Below, piece by piece: positions 9,416 through 18,113 of a DNA stretch of 64,000 nt; the stretch's first letter is position 1, and every line of letters begins with the position of its first letter. This DNA comes from Euglena gracilis (lineage: Eukaryota > Euglenida > Euglenophyceae > Euglenales), in the NCBI GenBank assembly GCA_039621445.1, contig CP154957.1, positions 42,317,474 to 42,381,473 of the forward strand, in the 5' to 3' direction. The notes beneath the pieces were generated by a model. That model was not told the origin of the DNA. It did no database searches and worked only from the letters and a program-made list of their open reading frames with translations. Both the position numbers and the translations under genes were made by a program.

Positions 9416-11305
9416 TCAGGGCGGTTCAGGTATACGGAGGGCAGGGGTGTGGCCTTGGCCTCGGCCTTGGCCTTTGGCGTTTGGTGCCCGGGGGCGCCCC
9501 TCGTGTGTGGCCTCGCGCGCCACAGGAGCCTGGTCGGGGGCTGGCGTTGGTCCCCGGGCGGTCTGCTGGCAGGCCGGCCGCAGGCTCCTGTGGGCGCCTT
9601 GGGTGGGGGTGGAACTCCTCCGGGCTCTGGGCGGGGGCCGCTGTCCTGCTGGGTGGCTTGGCAGCCGCGCCGCGCCGACCTGCAGGCTGGGGGCAGAGCC
9701 CGGAGCGTTGAGCCTTTCGGGGGGCTGCGCGCCCCCCGGTGGGGTGGGGGGGGGGGCGGTCCCTTGGGCTCCCTTGGGTCTTTCTGGTGCCTGGGGGGTC
9801 TCTTCGGCTCGCCTCCTTTGCCCCGCCTGGCCTGGCTGGCTGGGGGGGGGTGCCTTTCTCTCCCTTGCCCCTGCTCGGTTCTCTTGTGGCGCTCTGGAGG
9901 GGGGTGCTCCTTGCGCCCTCTTCGGTTCTCGTTTGGCGCTCTGGGGCTCCGGTGGGTGTGGGCGCCCCTGGGGGGGGGGCGCCTTTTTTTTTGTCCGGGG
10001 GGTCCGGGGGGCGTTGTTTTTTTTTTGTCCGGGGGGGTCCGGGGGGCGTTGGTTTTTTTTTTTTTTTTTTTCTTGTGTGTTTCCCTTGGGTCTTCTGCCT
10101 TGGTGTGGGGGGTCTTTGGTCGTGCTCTCCGGGCCCCCTGGGGGGGGGGGGGCGGCATTGGTTGGATGCCTTTGGGCCCCCGGGGGGGGGGCGGTCTTGG
10201 GTTTGTGGCCTCTGGGCCCCGGGGGGGGGCCCTGGCTCGGTTGCCTCTGGGGCCCCCTGGGGGGGGGTCCTGGCTCGGTGGCCCTCTGGGGCCCCCTGGG
10301 GGGGGCTGGTGCGGTGGCCCTCTGGGGCCCCCTGGGGGGGGGGCTGGCTCGGGGGCCCCCTGGGGCCTCCTGGGGGGGTCTTGGCTCGGTGGTCCTCTGG
10401 GGCCTCTCGGTGGCCCTCTGGGGGCCCTGGCTCGGTGGCCCTCTGGGGCCTCTCGTCTTGCCCCCTGGGGGGGGGCTGGCTTCGGTTCCCCCTGGGGGGG
10501 GGGCTTGCTTTGGTTCCCCCTGGGGGGGGGCTGGCTGGCTTCGGTTCCCCCTGGGGGGGGGTGGCTTCGGTTCCCCCTGGGGGGGCCTGGCTGGCTTCGG
10601 TTCCCCCTGGGGGGGGGGGTGGCTTCGGTTCCCCCTGGGGGGGCCTGGCTGGCTTCGGTTCCCCCTGGGGGGGGGGGGTGGCTTCGGTTCCCCCTGGGGG
10701 GGCCTGGCTGGCTTCGGTTCCCCCTGGGGGGGGGGGGCTTCCGCTCCCCCTGGCTGGCTTCGGTTCCCCCTGGGGGGGGGGGGGCCTGGCCTGGCTTCGG
10801 TTCCCCCTTCGCTCGGTGGATAGTTTCCCCCTGGGGGGGGGCCTGGTGGCTTCGGTTCCCCCTGGGGGGGGGGCCTGGCTGGCTTTGGTGGCTTCGTTCC
10901 CCCTGGGGGGGGGGTGGCTGGCTGGTGGCCCCCTTGGGCCGCTGGCTTGTCTGTGTGGCCTCCGCCCCCCCGCTCTCTCCCGGCCGTTGTCTTCCCTTGG
11001 CCGGCTGGGGGGGTCTGCTCTGCCCCTGGCTGCCGCCCGCCTCTGGCTTCCGGCCTTGGGCGCCAGCCTCCTCCTGCCTCCACAGTATCAGTGTCAGTGT
11101 GAAGGACAGGGGCAGAGACATCCGCTGCCATCCGTCGGCTCGCCTCCGACGGTGTAGTCTCCACGTACCCAGCCTCCGCCAGCGTCTTGGTCCACGGCGC
11201 AGCAGGCACTCTGGCGAATCGGCAGGCAAGGAACGGCAGCAGCAGCAGCAGCCCCACAAATACAACCCCCGCTACCCAGTACGGTTTGACGCCAGGCTTT
11301 TCCAA
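9416..11305 (-). CDS. Third ORF of nested element: membrane segment plus Pro-rich N-R-S repeats
   Basis: This 629-codon frame opens with TTG, with no ATG, 87 bases after the pol stop. Residues about 9-28 (YWVAGVVFVGLLLLLPFLAC) form a hydrophobic segment that could be a signal anchor or transmembrane helix. The rest is almost entirely Pro, Gly, Arg, Gln and Ser, built from units such as PRGNRSQPG, which contains an N-R-S glycosylation sequon, and PQGEPKPA. The position after integrase is where env-like genes sit in some Ty3-like elements. There is no fusion peptide or Cys-rich domain, and the repeat tract is open in other frames too (for example 9403-11265), so coding is uncertain. Confidence 0.35.
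   Translation of the reverse strand: MEKPGVKPYWVAGVVFVGLLLLLPFLACRFARVPAAPWTKTLAEAGYVETTPSEASRRMAADVSAPVLHTDTDTVEAGGGWRPRPEARGGRQPGAEQTPPAGQGKTTAGRERGGGGHTDKPAAQGGHQPATPPPGGTKPPKPARPPPQGEPKPPGPPPGGNYPPSEGGTEARPGPPPPRGNRSQPGGAEAPPPQGEPKPARPPQGEPKPPPPPRGNRSQPGPPRGNRSHPPPQGEPKPARPPQGEPKPPPPRGNRSQPAPPQGEPKQAPPPGGTEASPPPGGKTRGPRGPPSQGPQRATERPQRTTEPRPPQEAPGGPRASPPPRGPQRATAPAPPRGPQRATEPGPPPRGPQRQPSQGPPPGPRGHKPKTAPPPGAQRHPTNAAPPPPGGPESTTKDPPHQGRRPKGNTQEKKKKKNQRPPDPPGQKKNNAPRTPRTKKKAPPPQGRPHPPEPQSAKREPKRAQGAPPSRAPQENRAGARERKAPPPSQPGQAGQRRRAEETPQAPERPKGAQGTAPPPTPPGGAQPPERLNAPGSAPSLQVGAARLPSHPAGQRPPPRARRSSTPTQGAHRSLRPACQQTARGPTPAPDQAPVAREATHEGRPRAPNAKGQGRGQGHTPALRIPEPP
9720..10930 (+). repeat. G-run tandem repeat tract (ggttccccctggggggg units)
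   Basis: The plus strand holds dozens of runs of 6-13 G, in units such as ggcttcggttccccctgggg spaced about 15-60 bases apart. Runs vary in length from unit to unit. The block lies between pol and the 3' LTR of the nested element. It should be highly prone to G-quadruplex formation and to replication or sequencing slippage. Confidence 0.85.
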
Positions 11306-11392
11306 CCACCCCCGGGGCGGTGGGCTGGCATGGGTAGCCGTGGGTAGGGGAAAATGGGTGGCCTCCGGGTTGGGGCCGGAAAGGGCCGGGAC

Positions 11393-14300
11393 TCACCAGG
11401 CCTGCGTTGGGGGGATTGAGGACGCAGACACCGGCGGTGGTGCCCTCTCGCCGCCTTGAGGCTGAGGACGGGTCCTGGAGGTGCAACGGGAAGGAGCCAT
11501 GGGTGGCGAAGGCTCCATCGGGACAGGGGATGAATGGGGCGCACTGGGTATGGGGGTGCGCTGGTAGGAAATGATGTGAGAGGAACGGGGACGGCGTGGC
11601 ACAGGCCGGCGGCATGGGGGGGTGCCGGCCCGTACACACCGGGAAGGCCGCAGGCGGAGGGGGCACCGCGTCCCGCCCGCAGCCGGGAAATGGTTCGGAA
11701 TGGGCACATACGGAGAATGGGTGAACATCGCAGAGGCAGCCACAGCCGCCTGGGGGGCAGCCACAGCAGCCTGGGTGGCAGCCACCACCGTCGCCTGGGG
11801 GGCGGCCACAGCAGCCTGGGAGGCAGCCACAGCCGCCTGGGGGGCAGCGTGCGGCAGCAAATGAGCGAACGCAGACACGGGCTGCGCACACTCAGCTCCT
11901 GTCGATGGACACACCAAGGTTGATACCGCAGCAGAGGGGATCTGGGGATCAGCCTCCTGCGACAGCTGGGGAAACGCAGAGACGGAGGGACGGTCGGACG
12001 GGTGGTGCACGAAGTGCAGCGGGACGGGCTGGTGCGATGCAGCGGCGGCGACAGTCCGCGGTGGATCCTGACCTAGCGCTGGCGGTGGATCGCGTGTCGG
12101 GACGTGCTGTGCTGCAGGCACCGCTGTGCCCACTGGGGGGTCCGCTGACTCCCCTTCCTGGCTGCTTGCCTCCTCGTCCTTCTTGATGTCCTCGTCGGGC
12201 CAGACCCACTCCTCGGGTGGGTCTTCCCACTCGTCGTTGTTGATGACCTCCTGCTCCTGCTTCTTTACCTCCGCGATGATGACCGCCACCTCAGCCGGGT
12301 TGCGGTGGAGGTAGTCCAGCAGGTCCACCTTGAGCTTCTTGGACTTGGCGTACTCGATCATCTGGTGAGAGTAGCGATGGAAGAAATTCTTCAACGGCTC
12401 CCACGTGAGAGTCGGGTGGCCCTCCCACTTCACCTCGAACTCCCAGTCGCCGTCGTCTCGTCTGCGGTGCCGCCGGATCTCCTCCACCGTCCACTCCTCG
12501 ATGTCCACGTCTTCTTGCGGTCTGGCCTGCCGGTAGACGAACATCTTGGGCGGGCCCCACAGCCGCGTGTCATCGCGGTAGGCCTTCAGCTGGCAGCGGT
12601 GGGCCTCTTGGCGGCGGCCCTCCTCCAGCTCCAGCTCGTACGAGTGCTCGCCACGGCGTGCGGTGACCCGGGCTGGGCCAAGCCAGTAGCTCTCGAGCTT
12701 CTGGCCCGGCCGCCTCGGAGGCCGGAGGTACCAGACCAGGTCTCCCTTGGCGAACTCCTCGAGGTCCTTCCTGCTCCGGTTCTTCTGGTCCGCTTGCCGC
12801 TTGTGGAGGTCGTTGAGGACGTCGGCGACCTTCTGGTCCACGGCCTTCTGTCTCTCGAAGAACGACACGGCATCCTCCACCATGACCGGGGCCTTGTACG
12901 GTACGCCACCAGTCCACCGATGCCGTCCATACAGCACCTCGTATGGACTCAGGCCGTGCTGCGCCTTGGAGTCGTTCAGCTTCTGCACTGCCCTGGGCAG
13001 GGACTCCACCCAGGTGATCGGGGCCTCGGCCTTCTCGCTCCGGATCCGCTTCTGCAGCTGCGCACCGAGGGACTCCGCCCGCCCGTTCGCCGCGTGGTGG
13101 TACGCCTGGGCGTAGGCGTGGCGGATCCCGTGCAGGCCGCACATGCTGCGCCACCACGCGCCAGCAAAATGCGGCCCGCGATCACTCGTGATCACGCTGG
13201 GCAGCCCGTGCGGCGACCACCACCCCCGGTACATCGCCTTGGCCACGGTGGCGGCGGTGAGGCCGCGCGTGTGGTGGGCCGTGGCCACGACCCACCCACT
13301 GTGGCGATCGACGCAGGCGGCGAACACGTTGTACAGCTGCCCCTCGAAGTCCACCTCCGGCATCACGAAGAGGTCGATGGCCACCGACGCCATGATGTAC
13401 GGCGGGACGGGCGTCGGGCAGACCTTCAGCCGCAGCGGCTGGTGCGGGTGCTCGGTGGCCTGGCACACCGGGCACGTCCGCTGCAGCCCGCCGGCCACCT
13501 TCGCCGCCTCCATCCGGTCCGCGAAGACGTAGGTGCGCTCGGCCTCCTCCACCAGCCGGTCCCCGCCAATGTGGCCGGAGACCGAGTGCTGCTCCCTCAG
13601 CACCTCCGCCAGCAGCCCGCTCGGCACACACCACCTCCCCGCCGAGACGAGCCGCCCATCCACCAGCTGGAACCCGCTGGGCCAGCCCGGGCCGTTGTGG
13701 GCCTGGTCCCAGACGGGCTTCCAGCGCGGGCACACCGCATACGCCTTGCTCCAGTCCATGTCGAAGACGTTGATGTCCAGGTCAGGCTGCGGGGGCACGG
13801 GATCAGCGGTTGACGGCACACCCGCTGAGGGCACTGCAGACGGGACTGACGCGGCCGGTGACGGCACACCGGCTGCGGACGCTGGGACGGGCATGGCCGG
13901 TGATGACACACCGGCTGTGGGCGCTGCGGGCGGTGCGATGGACTGTGGCGCGGTGGACTGCGGTGTTGGTGATGGGGCTGGCGATGGCGCGTTGGACGAT
14001 GGTGCTGGCACGGACGCTGGTGATGCGATGCACGACGCAGACGGTGGGACTGCCGCAGACGATGCCGACGGTGGGACTGCTGCGGCCGCGGGAGACGAGG
14101 CTGACGGGTGCATGTCGCGTGGGTGCTCGGACCGCGTACCGTGCGGGGCGTCTGCTGGGGCGTCTCGGGCGTTGCGCTGCGTGTCGAGGCGGCTGCGCGT
14201 GGTGACGGCGATGTGGGACGCTGACGGGACCGCGGCGAACGACTGGAGCGGGATCAGCTGGATGACGGCCAGCTCTCTCCCCTCCTTCAGGGTTGACCTC

Positions 14301-16900
14301 TCCACCTGTTCCGCCTTGGTCTCCTCATCCTCGGGATGCACCGCCTTCGGGGTGGACTTCTCGCGCAGCTTCTCCTCCAGGATGTGGGCCTTCATCTCCT
14401 TCGTGTCGGCCTCGGTGCCGTGCCACGAGGTGTCGCGCCAGCCTTGTGAGGCTGGGTAGGCCCAGCGGGACATGGCATCGCCCACCACGTTGGTCTCGCC
14501 GGGGACGTGCACCACGGTGATGCGGAACTCGTTGAGCTTCGCATGCCATCTGGCCCGCCTCCCCTGCGGGCCCACTCCGGCGACGTACTCCTTGTACCAC
14601 GACTCCAGGCTGCGGTGGTCGGTCAGGACGAGGATCTCGTTGTCCAGCAGGAAGCCCGCCCACTTGTCGAGGGCGGCCACCACGGCATACGTCTCCTTGT
14701 CCCGGACATCCCACCGAAGGCGCTGCCCCTCGGTGAGCTTCCGGGACATGAAGGCCACCGGGACGGAGGCCCCCGGCCGCAGGTCCTCCACCCGCGGCAC
14801 GCCGTCGATGTTCGGGAACTGCTCCAGCACCGCTCCGATGGCGTAGTCCGACGCGTCGGTGCGCAGGACGAACGGCTTGGCTGGATCGATGTGATACAGC
14901 TCCAGGTCGGCGACGAGGGCCTTCTTCAGCTTGTCGAACGCCTCCTTCTCCTGCTCCGTCCACACCACTGGGTGCTTGGATCCCGCCTTGGTCAGCTCCC
15001 TCGGCAACTTCAGCTTCTCCTGCAACGGCGCCGCAAGCTCCGCGTAGAGTCTCACGTAGCCCGCATAGTAATTGCAGACGCTGAGAGACGCGCGGAGACT
15101 GCTGACCGTCGGCGGCAGCCGCCCGTGCTGCACCGCCGAAAGTTTGCCTGCGGCAGGCGCCCTCCTGCCGTGCCCCAGGACATGCCCCACGAACTCGACC
15201 TGCCTCATGAAGAGCTTGACCTTGCGGCTGTCGCTGACCCATCTGTCCTTCTCCAAGGCCAGCAACGTCTCACGGACGTCTCGGGCGTGCTTCTGGTAGA
15301 ACTCCTCGTCCGTTTCCTCCGCTCCCTGCCGCGTACTGACGATGATGTCGTCGAAGTACGGGCGGGAGTGCGCCTTCACCGCCGCGCAGGTGGCGTCGAT
15401 GTCCCGCTGCAGGAGGGCGGGCCCGACGTTGATCCCCTGCGGGACCACACGCCACTGCCACAGCCCACCCGGCAGCTGGACGTTCGTCACCGGTCGGCTC
15501 TCCTCCGCCAAGGCCACCTGGTGGAACGCGTCCCGCAAGTCGATGGTGCTGAAGAGGGTACACTTCGCCTGCTCCGCCACGATCTCCTCCGTCAAGGGCA
15601 AGGGGTAGCTGTCCGCCATGATCTGCAGGTTCGTCACCGCGTAGTCACACACCATCCTCCACTTCCCGTTCTTCTTCCGAATCGGGAAGGCCGCCGCCCG
15701 CCACGGGCCGCGGCCCGGCTCCACCTTCCGGTCGCGGCGGCACTCCTCCTCCATCTCCCGCAGCGCCTCCAGCCGCTCGCCCTTCAGGTGGATCACCCTC
15801 CCCACCACCGGCTGGGCGTTTGGCTTGAGGCGCAGCACCGCCATCCCGTGCTGGCCTCGGGGCGGCGGATCGGGGTGGACGCGGTCGCAGAAGACGCGGC
15901 CCTCGAACTTCTTGAGCATCTCAGCGCGCAGATGGACGGCCAGCGGATGCTGCTCCTCCGCCTCGGCCGTGACCACCCCACGGACTTCCTTCGCCACCTT
16001 GGCCGCGTCGATCAGCACCTTGGCCACCATTGCCTCCTCCTCGGCGTCCAGGGCCTCGTCCTCCTCGTCTCCGTCGGGGCCGTTGACCCCGACGGTGAGC
16101 CTCATCTTCCTCACCTCGGCCTCCATCTCCTCCTCCACTTCGGACGGCGTGCGGGGCAACGGCGACGGGCTGCGGGCTCGGACGGTCGCGTGGGTGCGTG
16201 TGCTTAGCGCTGCGATCTCGCTTGCTTCGGTGCCGGCGATGACCCATCGGGGGTCGTCGTGGAGCTGGAGCGCATCCCGCCAGGGTTGCACATCCAGCCT
16301 GTGCTCCTGCAGCCAGGGGTAACCCAGAATCAGGTCACACCCTATATCACCGTCATGGACGGTGATCTGGCTGTGCCACCTCTTCACTCCTCCACTCCTC
16401 TCTCCTTCACTCCTCGCGTTGAACACCAGGAGGACGTCCGCCTCGTTGCTGCCGCCTGCCAGCAGGTCGCCGTTCACGGTCCGCAGCAGCAGCGGCCGCT
16501 CGCTGCGGCGGAAACATCCGTTCGGGAACAAGTCCCGACGGATCAGCGACGTCTGCGCCCCCGTGTCGATGAGGGCCTTCGCCTTCTCCTCCCGGCCGTC
16601 GATCTCGATGACCACATCCAGCATCAGCTGGTAGCTGCCGCCCCGCCTCTCCATGCGGCCCACCTGGAAGGGCCGGCTGGGGCGGTACTGCCACGGACGG
16701 ACGGTGACCTTGTGGACCTTCCGCGGGGGGTGGGGTTCGTCGGCGGCGGTGGTGACGGGCTCGGCGGGTGGATCGTTGTGCGGCACGGCGGGGCGCACGA
16801 TGCTTGGCGAGTGCACGATGGCGGTCGTTGTCGCGGGGCTTGGGACAGCGCCGCTGCTTGCGGGGGCAGCGCCGTCCGGCTTGGCGGTGCGGTGGCGGAC
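11393..16900 (-). CDS. pol: Pol polyprotein: protease, RT, RNase H, integrase, chromodomain (nested element)
   Basis: One continuous frame runs to 11393. In order: aspartic protease with LIDTGAQTSLI (about 16560) and LGYPWL; RT with GKWRMVCDY (15650), TIDLRDAFHQV (15540) and the catalytic YFDDIIV (15355); RNase H with RTDASDYAIGAVLEQ (14860), LTDHRSLESW and GDAMSRW; a Pro/Ala/Ser linker (about 14200-13790); integrase zinc-binding HSVSGH...CPVC (13580-13465); integrase core with IDLFVMP, VITSDRGPHF and NGRAES (D, D, E); and a chromodomain with WEFEVKWEGHPTLTWEPL (about 12430). A 250-residue Ala/Gln-rich tail follows. All key catalytic residues are present. The frame stays open up to 17791, but above about 16900 the meaningful protein is in another frame (the methyltransferase). 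Confidence 0.93.
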   Translation of the reverse strand, partial: VRHRTAKPDGAAPASSGAVPSPATTTAIVHSPSIVRPAVPHNDPPAEPVTTAADEPHPPRKVHKVTVRPWQYRPSRPFQVGRMERRGGSYQLMLDVVIEIDGREEKAKALIDTGAQTSLIRRDLFPNGCFRRSERPLLLRTVNGDLLAGGSNEADVLLVFNARSEGERSGGVKRWHSQITVHDGDIGCDLILGYPWLQEHRLDVQPWRDALQLHDDPRWVIAGTEASEIAALSTRTHATVRARSPSPLPRTPSEVEEEMEAEVRKMRLTVGVNGPDGDEEDEALDAEEEAMVAKVLIDAAKVAKEVRGVVTAEAEEQHPLAVHLRAEMLKKFEGRVFCDRVHPDPPPRGQHGMAVLRLKPNAQPVVGRVIHLKGERLEALREMEEECRRDRKVEPGRGPWRAAAFPIRKKNGKWRMVCDYAVTNLQIMADSYPLPLTEEIVAEQAKCTLFSTIDLRDAFHQVALAEESRPVTNVQLPGGLWQWRVVPQGINVGPALLQRDIDATCAAVKAHSRPYFDDIIVSTRQGAEETDEEFYQKHARDVRETLLALEKDRWVSDSRKVKLFMRQVEFVGHVLGHGRRAPAAGKLSAVQHGRLPPTVSSLRASLSVCNYYAGYVRLYAELAAPLQEKLKLPRELTKAGSKHPVVWTEQEKEAFDKLKKALVADLELYHIDPAKPFVLRTDASDYAIGAVLEQFPNIDGVPRVEDLRPGASVPVAFMSRKLTEGQRLRWDVRDKETYAVVAALDKWAGFLLDNEILVLTDHRSLESWYKEYVAGVGPQGRRARWHAKLNEFRITVVHVPGETNVVGDAMSRWAYPASQGWRDTSWHGTEADTKEMKAHILEEKLREKSTPKAVHPEDEETKAEQVERSTLKEGRELAVIQLIPLQSFAAVPSASHIAVTTRSRLDTQRNARDAPADAPHGTRSEHPRDMHPSASSPAAAAVPPSASSAAVPPSASCIASPASVPAPSSNAPSPAPSPTPQSTAPQSIAPPAAPTAGVSSPAMPVPASAAGVPSPAASVPSAVPSAGVPSTADPVPPQPDLDINVFDMDWSKAYAVCPRWKPVWDQAHNGPGWPSGFQLVDGRLVSAGRWCVPSGLLAEVLREQHSVSGHIGGDRLVEEAERTYVFADRMEAAKVAGGLQRTCPVCQATEHPHQPLRLKVCPTPVPPYIMASVAIDLFVMPEVDFEGQLYNVFAACVDRHSGWVVATAHHTRGLTAATVAKAMYRGWWSPHGLPSVITSDRGPHFAGAWWRSMCGLHGIRHAYAQAYHHAANGRAESLGAQLQKRIRSEKAEAPITWVESLPRAVQKLNDSKAQHGLSPYEVLYGRHRWTGGVPYKAPVMVEDAVSFFERQKAVDQKVADVLNDLHKRQADQKNRSRKDLEEFAKGDLVWYLRPPRRPGQKLESYWLGPARVTARRGEHSYELELEEGRRQEAHRCQLKAYRDDTRLWGPPKMFVYRQARPQEDVDIEEWTVEEIRRHRRRDDGDWEFEVKWEGHPTLTWEPLKNFFHRYSHQMIEYAKSKKLKVDLLDYLHRNPAEVAVIIAEVKKQEQEVINNDEWEDPPEEWVWPDEDIKKDEEASSQEGESADPPVGTAVPAAQHVPTRDPPPALGQDPPRTVAAAASHQPVPLHFVHHPSDRPSVSAFPQLSQEADPQIPSAAVSTLVCPSTGAECAQPVSAFAHLLPHAAPQAAVAASQAAVAAPQATVVAATQAAVAAPQAAVAASAMFTHSPYVPIPNHFPAAGGTRCPLRLRPSRCVRAGTPPCRRPVPRRPRSSHIISYQRTPIPSAPHSSPVPMEPSPPMAPSRCTSRTRPQPQGGERAPPPVSASSIPPTQAW

Positions 16901-17610
16901 GCAGGTGCGGGTGCCGGAGACGGCGGTATCGCGCTGGGCGGCACGGCTGCTTGGCGGGTTGGTGGGGTGCGCTCGCACAGGTATCGGACGACACCTTCGG
17001 GAATGCGATACGCCTGCTCTCGGGTGCCGCGCTGCTGGGATGCCCCACCCAGCTGCCGCCGATGATGTCGTCGTCCATCTTGCTCCTCCACGATGTTCTC
17101 GCACTGGCCGTCGCACACGATGTCCTGCATGGGGGCCATGGAGTCCGCGATCCAGAAGCGTGTGGGCTTGCGATAGCCCCACGCCTCGAACATGCAGTAG
17201 TCCACATCGACGTACTGCATGTCCTCCACGACCTTGCGGTGGCGGAGTTTCCCATAGCGGGGATTCTCCAGCCACCACAGGGACGGCCGCAGGTAGGCGA
17301 TGATCTCCTTCGTCTTGCGGACCAGGAAGTCGGCCTTCCGCAGCCGCCGCCTCCTGGTCGTCATCGCGCTGGAGTACTCGGTGCACGGCGGCGAGGCGGC
17401 GACCAGCTCGAAGTCGCCGGGCCAGTACTCCTCCCAGTACCGCCAGCGCCGCACGTCCACCGTCTTGTCCGCCTTCCACCGCGGGTCGGCATCCACCGAG
17501 ATGACGGAGTAGCCGAGCTTCTCCAGCGCCCGCTTCACCGAACCCGTTCCGGAGAACAGGTCCAGTGCCCACCTCTTTGGCGTCGAGGTTGTCGGTGACG
17601 ATGCGGCCTG
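16900..17610 (-). CDS. C5-cytosine DNA methyltransferase domain (nested element)
   Basis: In a frame different from the protease, the minus strand encodes RWALDLFSGTGSV (motif I, methyl-donor site, about 17564-17538), VISVDADP (motif II), AASPPCTEYSSA (motif IV, about 17385, with the catalytic Pro-Cys), LRPSLWWLENPRYGKL (motif VI, ENP) and FEAWGYRKPTRFW near 17165. These are the hallmark motifs of enzymes that methylate cytosine C5 in DNA. At about 150-180 residues it is short and lacks an obvious target recognition domain. The same domain, in the same place, occurs in the outer element (22590-23030). A frame change is needed on both sides to join it to Gag and protease, either by real frameshifting or by indels. 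Confidence 0.85.
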
Positions 17611-18053
17611 CTTCGGTGCCGCCCGGAGGACGGTGCGCTCTGCGGGGGGGACGGGGCGCTGGTTGCTGCGGATGCGGAGCGTGGTGCCGCTGACGGCGCT
17701 GCTGATGGCGGGGGCAGCGTCGTCCGGCTTGGTGCGGACTGGCGCGGTGCTCGCTCCTGCTGCTGCCGGGCTGGGGGCGTCGCGGTGGCACGATGCTGCG
17801 TAGACGATGGCACGGACGCTGCTGGCTTGGCGGGGGGCGAGGACTGCGCAGACGAGACCGGTCGCGCCGCAGACGATTGCTCGGAACGACGGGACTTCTT
17901 CTGTAGCACGGACCAGTAGTTGTTTGTCGAAATCTGATGGGCCCCGCCTTGACCGTGTGCTTCAGGGCACGGTCTCTCCCCTCCTTGGGAGATTTGGGGC
18001 TTGCTGGGTCTGGGGGGCGTGCGGGGCTCTTGGGTGATTGCCCGCACGCTCAC
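17610..18053 (-). CDS. Ser/Ala/Pro-rich linker between Gag and methyltransferase (nested element)
   Basis: After the Gag stop at 18114 a low-complexity frame continues with ISTNNYWSVLQKKSRRSEQS and Pro/Ser/Ala-rich sequence up to the methyltransferase. It has no domain, and it shifts frame against the methyltransferase near 17600. It probably is the spacer at the start of the pol polyprotein. Confidence 0.4.
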
Positions 18054-18113
18054 GCTGGCGTTGGGATTTGACGGCCGGCCCAGACCCCCATCCCTGGGGC
18101 CTGGGCGGCCCCG

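Noticed and set aside
9447-11347. Plus-strand frames of 450-630 codons rich in Gly/Leu/Phe
   Set aside because: They are the complement of the G-run repeats and the minus-strand element. Composition is pure repeat.
12305-16207. Plus-strand frames of 500-570 codons opposite pol
   Set aside because: Shadow frames of the GC-rich pol gene; the minus strand shows all catalytic motifs.
16900-17791. Upstream end of the long pol frame as protein
   Set aside because: In this stretch the pol register is low-complexity while another frame encodes the methyltransferase motifs.
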